Source of the DNA: Sneathia sanguinegens
GTDB taxonomy: Bacteria; Fusobacteriota; Fusobacteriia; Fusobacteriales; Leptotrichiaceae
NCBI RefSeq assembly: GCF_042033325.1
Contig: NZ_CP160095.1
Length of the DNA stretch: 64,000 nt
Strand: one strand, 5' to 3'
The notes under the pieces were generated by a model that was not told the origin of the DNA, did not search any database, and saw only the letters and a program-made list of their open reading frames with translations. The position numbers were made by a program, and so were the translations under genes. Below, piece after piece: positions 46,573 through 53,323 of this stretch (the first letter of the stretch is position 1; every line of letters starts with the position of its first letter).

Positions 46573-46590
46573 AACTTCACCTTATTTTGT

Positions 46591-46619
46591 ATTATATACT
46601 ATATTAACAAAAAATGCAA
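46591..46619 (-). promoter_or_regulatory. Promoter of ptsH-S1 operon
   Basis: On the minus strand TTGCAT (46614-46619), 17-nt spacer and TATAAT (46591-46596) lie 19 nt before the HPr ATG. It is divergent from the tRNA-Cys promoter 27 nt away. Confidence 0.7.
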
Positions 46620-46645
46620 AAGATACAGTTAAAAAATATTTTTTC

Positions 46646-46674
46646 TTGACAATTGAAGGTTAAATCTGTATAAT
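46646..46674 (+). promoter_or_regulatory. Consensus promoter of tRNA-Cys
   Basis: Perfect TTGACA (46646-46651), 17-nt spacer and perfect TATAAT (46669-46674), with the tRNA beginning 9 nt later. Confidence 0.92.
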
Positions 46675-46683
46675 TATTTTTGT

Positions 46684-46758
46684 GGTAGCATGGTCGAGGG
46701 GCTTAGGCAGAGGTCTGCAAAACCTTTTACATCAGTTCGAATTTGATTGCTACCTCCA
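46684..46758 (+). tRNA. tRNA-Cys (anticodon GCA)
   Basis: Acceptor stem GGTAGCA/TGCTACC, anticodon loop CTGCAAA giving GCA, T arm with GTTCGAATT, discriminator T as expected for cysteine, and encoded CCA. It is 75 nt long. A run of T follows immediately after the CCA and can terminate the transcript. Confidence 0.95.
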
Positions 46759-46890
46759 TTTTTTTATTATAATATCATCATATACTGAAAATTTTTCTTT
46801 TCTATATTTATATCCCAAAATTTTTTCAATATTAACATTAAAAACGCTTTGCATAATTCTTTTTTTTATATCCTTATCTTTAAGGACTAA

Positions 46891-47571
46891 TTAATTCAAT
46901 AATTCTTTTGTGTCCCTTCTTTTACTATCGAATAAGCCACTTGCTACTTCACAACCACAAGACATAGGTGTTAAGCCAATATATTTTACAAATCTTTTTA
47001 TATCTTTTTCTTCAACATAGAATAAAGGTCTAATTAATTCTATATCGAAATTATCTGAATGTAATTTAGGAAGCATAGTTTCAATTTTTCCCATATAAAA
47101 CATGCTCATAACGGTAGTTTCTATAACATCATCCATATGATGACCAAGAGCTAATTTGTTACAACCTAATTCTGTTGCCTTTGCATAAAGACTACCTCTT
47201 CTCATTTTTGCACACATATAACAAGGCTTTTTAGGGCTCATTTTTTGAGCAATCCTAAAAATATTTTCTGAATATATCTGACAAGGAATATTTAGATTTT
47301 TCAAATTTTCCTTTAGCATATTAAGATTGTATTCAGAAAAACCAGGATTTATACAGATAAAATATAGCTCAAAATTAACTTGACTAACTCTTTTTAATTC
47401 TTGAAATAATTTTGAAAGTATAAGTGAATCTTTACCCCCTGATATAGCAACAGCTATTTTATCTCCTTCTTGAACTAGGTTAAAATCTTTTAGAGCATGA
47501 ATAAAAGGTGACCAAAGATAGCGTTTGAAATTTTTTTGAAGGGCTCTTTCAACTTGATTAAGTTCTATCAT
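46891..47571 (-). CDS. TtcA-family PP-loop ATPase (tRNA 2-thiolation)
   Basis: This is a 226-residue protein with PP-loop AISGGKDSL near residue 46 that binds ATP and adenylates the target. The CYMCAKMRRG motif and the SCGC cysteines near the C-terminus match the iron-sulfur-binding cysteines of TtcA. The family makes 2-thiocytidine at position 32 of tRNA or performs related thiolation. It is shorter than E. coli TtcA, so a TtcA-like relative cannot be excluded. It overlaps the upstream phosphatase gene by 4 nt (ATGA). Confidence 0.85.
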   Translation of the reverse strand: MIELNQVERALQKNFKRYLWSPFIHALKDFNLVQEGDKIAVAISGGKDSLILSKLFQELKRVSQVNFELYFICINPGFSEYNLNMLKENLKNLNIPCQIYSENIFRIAQKMSPKKPCYMCAKMRRGSLYAKATELGCNKLALGHHMDDVIETTVMSMFYMGKIETMLPKLHSDNFDIELIRPLFYVEEKDIKRFVKYIGLTPMSCGCEVASGLFDSKRRDTKELLN

Positions 47572-48554
47572 AATTTTCCTCTTTTTAAGAATTCCATTAT
47601 AGGTTTTTTATTACCAAAATTTCTAATGGTTTCATAGTCATAATATGTATAATAAAGATCGTAAGAATTATCTTCAAAAATATAGAAAATTAATTTTGCA
47701 CCAACGGGGTATTTTTCAATACTTTTTTCATTAGTTTGATATGAATTTATTCCTAATTTAGAAAAAATTAAAGATAGATTTGAATCGTGACCAACAATTA
47801 ATGAAAGTTTATTAGAACTATATAGTTCTTTTTTTAATATGTTATCATAGACATTTGCTCTAGCATAATTTTGATAAAGTTTATCAGAAAAAATACAATC
47901 TAAGAATACATCTTTTGCTTTAGCCATAAATTTCAAATCTTCAATGAAATTTGGACTTTCAAAAATATCTTCTTCTTTGAAACCTTGATAATATTTTAAA
48001 ATGAATAAATCACAAATATCTGTAGCTAATTTTAAAGCACCTCTAACATGTAAAAAGCCAGTATCATCTATATAAAAAGTAGTTTTTTTACTTGAAATTG
48101 AGCCTTTTTCAACTTTTAGCAATTCTTCCATTCTTGTGTAAAGTGGATAAAGATTCTTATCTATAGTTTCAGCTTTTTCATGCTTTGCAATATCAGTAGC
48201 TTTTAAAACAAGGCAGAAATTTGTGTCCATTTCTGAAAAATCTTCTATTTTTGTATTGATTTTAGTAGTTTTATACGGAGTAAGCCCCAGTGCTATAGCC
48301 TTTGCTGTTAGATAAGTTCTTCTCATAGAATTGCAAAAAATATAGTCAATTTTTTTAAATTCTATTTTATCTTGCAAGTCTATTCCAAATTTATGCTCTA
48401 AAAGCACACCTTTTTCTGTTAAATCGCCCATATCTTCATCAGAAAAATCCCAATTTGTTAGGTCATAACCGAAATTTTCTATAAATTGTTTTTTATAAAT
48501 TAATGGATATCTAAGACCATGTCTTGAAAATATTACAATTTTTTTTAAATTCAT
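47568..48554 (-). CDS. Histidine acid phosphatase family protein
   Basis: This is a 328-residue protein of the branch-2 histidine phosphatase (phytase/acid phosphatase) family. The active-site motif FSRHGLRYPL lies at the very N-terminus (RHGxRxP) and the second catalytic motif VGHDSNLSL carries the His-Asp pair. Unusually there is no signal peptide, whereas most relatives are periplasmic. It therefore appears cytosolic unless a start lies upstream, and none does. Substrate unknown, with sugar or inositol phosphates typical of the family. Ribosome binding site GAAAGGAACACAA precedes the ATG. It is co-transcribed with the TtcA-family gene. Confidence 0.85.
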   Translation of the reverse strand: MNLKKIVIFSRHGLRYPLIYKKQFIENFGYDLTNWDFSDEDMGDLTEKGVLLEHKFGIDLQDKIEFKKIDYIFCNSMRRTYLTAKAIALGLTPYKTTKINTKIEDFSEMDTNFCLVLKATDIAKHEKAETIDKNLYPLYTRMEELLKVEKGSISSKKTTFYIDDTGFLHVRGALKLATDICDLFILKYYQGFKEEDIFESPNFIEDLKFMAKAKDVFLDCIFSDKLYQNYARANVYDNILKKELYSSNKLSLIVGHDSNLSLIFSKLGINSYQTNEKSIEKYPVGAKLIFYIFEDNSYDLYYTYYDYETIRNFGNKKPIMEFLKRGKL

Positions 48555-48581
48555 TTGTGTTCCTTTCTTTTTTTCAAGTAT

Positions 48582-48610
48582 ATTCTACTAGATAAAGAGG
48601 GGAATTACAA
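48582..48610 (-). promoter_or_regulatory. Promoter of the phosphatase-ttcA operon
   Basis: On the minus strand TTGTAA (48605-48610), 17 nt and TAGAAT (48582-48587), 28 nt before the ATG. Confidence 0.55.
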
Positions 48611-48698
48611 GACAATTTTAAGTTTTACAAGATTAAAAAATAAAAAGTCAATAAGTAAATAAAAGATTGTTAAAATGATAATTTATCTTATTTTAATC

Positions 48699-48765
48699 AT
48701 AAATAAAATTAATAGTAGTATAAAAAAAATATATTTTACACTGAGAAATAATAATAGTATAATTG
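48699..48765 (+). promoter_or_regulatory. Promoter with A-tract upstream element, liv operon
   Basis: TTTACA (48737-48742), 17-nt spacer and TATAAT (48760-48765). Upstream are ATAAATAAAATTAAT (48699-48713) and an eight-A tract running into TATATTTTACA (48724-48742). These blocks are the same as before the OppA gene at 35473. Confidence 0.75.
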
Positions 48766-48796
48766 AAAAAAATAAAATATGAAAGGAAGTAAACAC

Positions 48797-49891
48797 ATGA
48801 AAAAGTTTCTAACTTTAGCAATAATGCTAATAATATCTCTTACCAGTTGTAAATCAAAGGCAGATAGTAATGAAATTATTATTGGCGTGCCTGAGCCTCT
48901 AACTGGTGAATATGCCCAATATGGTACATCAATTAAAGAAGGAATAGAATTAAAGATTGCTGAAATTAATGAAAACGGTGGAATTAATGGTAAAAAAGTA
49001 AAAGCTGTATATCAAGATACAAAGGGTGATGTACAAGAATTAGTAAATATATTTAAGCAAATGGTTAATAATGGTATTGATGCAGTATTAGGAGAATCAA
49101 TTTCAGCAAATTCAGCTGCTTTAGCAGAATTAGCACAAAAGGCAAAAATACCTATGATAACACCTGCAGGGACTGCTTTAGATATTACACAAGATAGAGA
49201 TTATGTATTTAGAACAACATTTACAGATCCATATCAAGGACAAGTATTAGCAAAATATTTGAAAAAAGAAGGTGTACAAGATGTTGCCTTATTAGTCAAT
49301 AAGGGAAGTGATTATTCAGTAGGTGTAGCAGAAGCCTTTAAAAAAGAAGCAGCTAAGGATGCTATTAAAGTTTATGAAGAAAATTACACTAATACAGATA
49401 AAGATTTTAAAACAATATTAACTAAGATTAAAAATGAAGGATATAAGACAGTTGTAATACCTGATTATTATAATACTATTGGGTTGATATTATCTCAAGC
49501 TAAAGAAATAGGACTAGAAGCTCAATATTATGGAGCAGATGGTTGGGATGGTATACAAGATAGCTTCGCTAAATTAGCTGAAGGAGCTATATTTTCATCA
49601 CAATTTACTTCAGATGATACAACACCAAAAGTTCAAGAATTTATTTCTAATTATAGAAAGAAATTTTCAAAAGAACCATTAATTTTTGCAGCTCTAGGTT
49701 ATGATGCAATGACAACATTAGAAAGTGCCTTTAAAAAAGGTGGAGATCTAAAGGAAGCATTGAAAAACACAGATTTAGATTTATTAACAGGTCATGTTAA
49801 ATATGATGAAAATGGAAATCCTAAAAAGAAAGTAACCTTTGTACAAATAAAGAATGGTAAACAAGTATTAAAAGAAAAATTTGGTGAATAA
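48797..49891 (+). CDS. livJ: Branched-chain amino acid ABC binding lipoprotein
   Basis: This is a 364-residue periplasmic-binding protein of the Leu/Ile/Val type. The lipobox is SLTSC. Conserved family features are PLTGEYAQYG, GGINGKKVKAVYQDTKGD and GESISANSAALAELAQ. An ATG at 48779 is in frame, but the AAAGGAAG just inside it serves as ribosome binding site for the ATG at 48797, where the signal peptide MKKFLTLAIML begins. It is first gene of the complete livJHMGF operon. Specific ligand (Leu, Ile, Val or related) cannot be read from sequence. Confidence 0.94.
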   Translation: MKKFLTLAIMLIISLTSCKSKADSNEIIIGVPEPLTGEYAQYGTSIKEGIELKIAEINENGGINGKKVKAVYQDTKGDVQELVNIFKQMVNNGIDAVLGESISANSAALAELAQKAKIPMITPAGTALDITQDRDYVFRTTFTDPYQGQVLAKYLKKEGVQDVALLVNKGSDYSVGVAEAFKKEAAKDAIKVYEENYTNTDKDFKTILTKIKNEGYKTVVIPDYYNTIGLILSQAKEIGLEAQYYGADGWDGIQDSFAKLAEGAIFSSQFTSDDTTPKVQEFISNYRKKFSKEPLIFAALGYDAMTTLESAFKKGGDLKEALKNTDLDLLTGHVKYDENGNPKKKVTFVQIKNGKQVLKEKFGE

Positions 49892-49892
49892 A

Positions 49893-50789
49893 ATGTTAAA
49901 GAATTTTATAGATCAAAGTATTATAGGAATACAAATAGGAAGTATTTATGCACTAATAGCCTTAGGCTATACAATGGTGTATGGAATAGTAAAGTTAATT
50001 AATTTTGCACATGGAGATCTACTTATGGTAGGTGCCTATGTAACATATTATGGGGTAGAGAAAGGTTTGCCTTTTTCTACCTCTATAATAGTTGCAATTA
50101 TATTTTGTGCAATTTTAGGTATCTTAATTGATGCCTTAGCATATAAGCCACTTAGAAGTGCACCGAGAATGTCGGTGTTAATTACAGCAATAGGTGTTAG
50201 TTTTTTATTAGAAAGTTTAGCTCTTATAATTTTTGGAGCTGCACCGAAGATAATAAAAAGTGACTTTGTTCCAAAATATTTTAGTACAGCAAATAGTGTG
50301 AAAATATTTGGATTTTCAATAAGTTACTTATCATGCTTTGTAATAATATGTTCAATTTTATGTATGGTACTCTTACATTATTTCATAAATTATACAAAAA
50401 TTGGTAAGGCAACAAAGGCAGTTTCTCAGGATGCAGATGCAGCAGCTCTTATGGGAATAAATTCTAATTTTGCAATATCACTAACATTTGCAATAGGGTC
50501 AGCTTTAGGTGGTTTAGGTGGAGTAATGTATGCTTTAATGTATCCAAGAATAACACCATATATGGGAATGATGCCAGGGCTTAAAGCCTTTATAGCTGCA
50601 GTTTTTGGAGGTATAGGAAGTATACCGGGAGCTATGCTAGGTGGTTATGTATTAGGTTTAATTGAAACATATACAAAGGCATATATTTCAACAAGTTGGG
50701 CAAATCCAATAGTATTTCTTTTATTAATTTTAATATTAATAATAAAACCAAGTGGAATTTTAGTAAAAAATACAAAGGAGAAGGTATAA
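49893..50789 (+). CDS. livH: Branched-chain amino acid ABC permease LivH
   Basis: This is a 298-residue membrane protein with about eight helices, including the LivH hallmark FAHGDLLMVGAYV and a GMMPGLKAFIAAVFGGIGSI loop near the end. A TTG 12 nt upstream is in frame but inside livJ. The ATG at 49893, 1 nt after the livJ stop, is preferred. The ribosome binding site is weak, which suggests translational coupling to livJ. Confidence 0.94.
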   Translation: MLKNFIDQSIIGIQIGSIYALIALGYTMVYGIVKLINFAHGDLLMVGAYVTYYGVEKGLPFSTSIIVAIIFCAILGILIDALAYKPLRSAPRMSVLITAIGVSFLLESLALIIFGAAPKIIKSDFVPKYFSTANSVKIFGFSISYLSCFVIICSILCMVLLHYFINYTKIGKATKAVSQDADAAALMGINSNFAISLTFAIGSALGGLGGVMYALMYPRITPYMGMMPGLKAFIAAVFGGIGSIPGAMLGGYVLGLIETYTKAYISTSWANPIVFLLLILILIIKPSGILVKNTKEKV

Positions 50790-51766
50790 TGAAGAATAAA
50801 AATGGAATAATAGTAGCACTTGCTCTTATAATATTATATCTTATCCTATATTTATCAAAGATTAATGAAGGAATATTCAGTTATAAAGCAGGGGTATATA
50901 TCAGTATATTAATAGCAATATTATTTGCAGTAAGTTTAAATGTTACAGTTGGAGTTATGGGACAACTAAATTTGGGTTTTGCTGGATTCATTTCTATAGG
51001 AGCCTATACAGGAGCTGTAATTACAAGAAGCTTAGCAAAAATTAATTTTAATGATAATATAAAATTAGTTATTGCAATTCTAGTTGCAGGTCTTGTTTCA
51101 GGAATATTTGGAATACTTGTTTCTATAATTTCCTTAAGATTAAGGGGAGATTATTTAGCTATAATAACCTTAGCTTTTGGAGAAATTATTCAATATATTA
51201 TTCAAAATATAGATTATTTAGGAGGAGCAGCAGGTTTTAAAAATATACCTATATATACTAATTTTACTAATACATATATAATTGTTGCAATAAGTTTGGT
51301 AATTATTATTCAACTTATGACATCTAAGTATGGAAGAGCAGTATTGTCAGTAAGAGAAGATGAAATTGCTAGTGAAAATTTAGGAATTAATATAAACAAG
51401 GTAAAAGTTTATGGCTTTTTTGTTTCATCATTCTTTGCAGGTGTTGGAGGAGTATTATTTGCACATAATTTAGGTATATTAACTCCAGATAAATTTTCTT
51501 TTGTATATTCAATAGATATATTAGTTATGGTTGTTTTTGGTGGAATAGGAAGTATTACAGGTTCTATTTTATCAGCAAGTTTTATAACACTAATAAATGA
51601 AGTTCTAAGATCTCTATCTGAATATAGGGTTCTTATATATTCATTAGTATTAATTATGATAATGATATTTAAACCATCAGGCTTACTTGGTACAAATGAA
51701 TTAAGTTTTAAGAGTATAAGGAGAAAATTGAAAAATGTTATTAGAAACAAAAAATATGGGGATTAG
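50789..51766 (+). CDS. livM: Branched-chain amino acid ABC permease LivM
   Basis: This is a 325-residue permease with eight to ten helices. It shows the LivM pattern GQLNLGFAGFISIGAYTGA and the cytoplasmic loop ASENLGININKVKVYGFFVS that contacts the ATPases. The reading frame is open further upstream, but the ATG at 50789 has AAAGGAGAAGG just upstream and shares one base with the livH stop. Its last 32 nt overlap livG. Confidence 0.94.
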   Translation: MKNKNGIIVALALIILYLILYLSKINEGIFSYKAGVYISILIAILFAVSLNVTVGVMGQLNLGFAGFISIGAYTGAVITRSLAKINFNDNIKLVIAILVAGLVSGIFGILVSIISLRLRGDYLAIITLAFGEIIQYIIQNIDYLGGAAGFKNIPIYTNFTNTYIIVAISLVIIIQLMTSKYGRAVLSVREDEIASENLGININKVKVYGFFVSSFFAGVGGVLFAHNLGILTPDKFSFVYSIDILVMVVFGGIGSITGSILSASFITLINEVLRSLSEYRVLIYSLVLIMIMIFKPSGLLGTNELSFKSIRRKLKNVIRNKKYGD

Positions 51767-52490
51767 TTTTGGTGGATTACAAGCTGTATCTTCTGTAAAT
51801 CTTTATATAAATAAAAATGAATTAGTAGGTTTAATAGGTCCTAATGGTGCAGGTAAAACTACTATATTTAATCTTTTAACTGGAGTGTATACAGCAGACC
51901 AAGGACAAATATTTTTAGAAGATGAAGATATTACAAAGAAAAAAACATATGAAATAGTTAATAAAGGACTTGTTAGAACTTTTCAAAATATTAGATTATT
52001 TAAAAATTTAACAGTGCTTGAAAATATAAAAATAGCATATCAAAATGAAATCAAATATTCAAATATTGATGCTATATTTAGAACAAAAAAATATAAGGTT
52101 CAAGAGGAGAAAAAAACACAAAAAGCTTTGGAATTGTTAGGAATTTTTGATATGCAAGAATTAGCAGAGTATAAGGCTGATAGTTTGTCATATGGACAAC
52201 AAAGAAAGCTTGAAATTGCTAGAGCTTTAGCAACAGAACCTAAAATTTTACTTTTAGATGAACCAGCAGCAGGGATAAATCCACAAGAAACTATAGAATT
52301 AATGAAGATAATAAAATTTATAAAAGATAAATTTAAAATTTCTATACTATTAATTGAACATGATATGAAATTAGTTATGGGAATTTGTGAAAGATTATAT
52401 GTTTTAAATTTTGGACAAATAATCGCGAGTGGTACGGCTCATGAAATTCAAAATAATAAAAAAGTAATTAGTGCATATTTAGGAGAATAG
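51735..52490 (+). CDS. livG: Branched-chain amino acid ABC ATPase LivG
   Basis: This 251-residue ATPase has Walker A GPNGAGKTT, signature LSYGQQRKLEIARAL and Walker B ILLLDEPAAGINPQE. The extended loop after the Q-loop is typical of LivG, and the switch His is in LLIEHDM. It overlaps livM by 32 nt, with an AAGGAGA site about 10 nt before the ATG. Confidence 0.95.
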   Translation: MLLETKNMGISFGGLQAVSSVNLYINKNELVGLIGPNGAGKTTIFNLLTGVYTADQGQIFLEDEDITKKKTYEIVNKGLVRTFQNIRLFKNLTVLENIKIAYQNEIKYSNIDAIFRTKKYKVQEEKKTQKALELLGIFDMQELAEYKADSLSYGQQRKLEIARALATEPKILLLDEPAAGINPQETIELMKIIKFIKDKFKISILLIEHDMKLVMGICERLYVLNFGQIIASGTAHEIQNNKKVISAYLGE

Positions 52491-52492
52491 TT

Positions 52493-53203
52493 ATGAAATT
52501 ATTAGAAGTAGAAGCAATGAATGTATATTATGGAGGTATACATGCAGTAAAAAATGTTTCTTTTTATATAAAAAAAGGGGAAATAGTTGCTTTAATAGGA
52601 GCAAATGGTGCAGGTAAAACTACTACTTTACAGACTATTTCAGGTTTAATACAAGCAAAATCTGGACAGATTGAATTTAAAGGTATAGATGTTACGAAGA
52701 TAAAGGCACATAAATTAGTAGAAATGGGTCTAGCACATACACCTGAAGGAAGAAGAGTATTTACAGAATTGACTGTATTAGAAAATCTTGAATTAGGAGC
52801 TTATACAAGAAACTATAATGAAGCAAAAGAAAGTTTAAAACAGATGTTTGAACTTTTTCCAAGATTATATGAAAGAAAAAATCAATTAGCAGGAACAATG
52901 AGTGGTGGGGAACAGCAAATGCTAGCTATAGCAAGATCACTTATGTCAAAACCAGAGTTATTATTATTAGATGAGCCTTCAATGGGTTTAGCACCTTTGA
53001 TGGTTGAAGAAATATTTAAAATAATAAAAAAAATTAATCAGTTGGGGGTAACTGTTCTATTAGTTGAACAAAATGCAAATCAATCACTAGCAATAGCTAA
53101 TAGAGCTTATGTACTTGAAACTGGTGAAATAATATTAGAAGGAACAGGACAAGAGCTTTTGGAAAATGAAAATGTAAGAAAAGCCTATCTTGGAGTAGAA
53201 TGA
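52493..53203 (+). CDS. livF: Branched-chain amino acid ABC ATPase LivF
   Basis: This is a 236-residue ATPase with Walker A GANGAGKTT, the LivF-type HTPEGRRVFTELTVLENL, signature MSGGEQQMLAIARSL and Walker B LLLLDEPSMGLAP. The switch residue is Gln (LLVEQN) as usual in LivF. It forms a heterodimer with LivG and is last in the operon, followed by a terminator. Confidence 0.95.
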   Translation: MKLLEVEAMNVYYGGIHAVKNVSFYIKKGEIVALIGANGAGKTTTLQTISGLIQAKSGQIEFKGIDVTKIKAHKLVEMGLAHTPEGRRVFTELTVLENLELGAYTRNYNEAKESLKQMFELFPRLYERKNQLAGTMSGGEQQMLAIARSLMSKPELLLLDEPSMGLAPLMVEEIFKIIKKINQLGVTVLLVEQNANQSLAIANRAYVLETGEIILEGTGQELLENENVRKAYLGVE

Positions 53204-53238
53204 GAAATATCTTAAAAAAAGATGTTTCTTTTTTTTTA
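53203..53238 (+). terminator. Intrinsic terminator of the liv operon
   Basis: Stem GAAATATC (53203-53210) with GATGTTTC (53221-53228), one G-T pair, followed by nine T. It overlaps the last base of the livF stop codon. Confidence 0.85.
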
Positions 53239-53253
53239 ATGTCATAATGTGTC

Positions 53254-53293
53254 AAAAAAATATATTTACAAATAAGTAAAAATTTGCTAATAT
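53254..53293 (+). promoter_or_regulatory. Promoter with A-tract of the 936-residue protein gene
   Basis: Seven A then TATATTTACA, with TTTACA at 53265-53270, a 17-nt spacer and TAATAT at 53288-53293. It shares the A-tract/TATATTT design of the promoters at 35396 and 48724. Confidence 0.65.
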
Positions 53294-53323
53294 AAAAAGA
53301 ACACAAGTTATATTAGGAGGCGT

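Noticed and set aside
46682..46894. Open frame overlapping tRNA-Cys
   Set aside because: Its first third is the tRNA itself. No ribosome binding site is present and the rest is low complexity.
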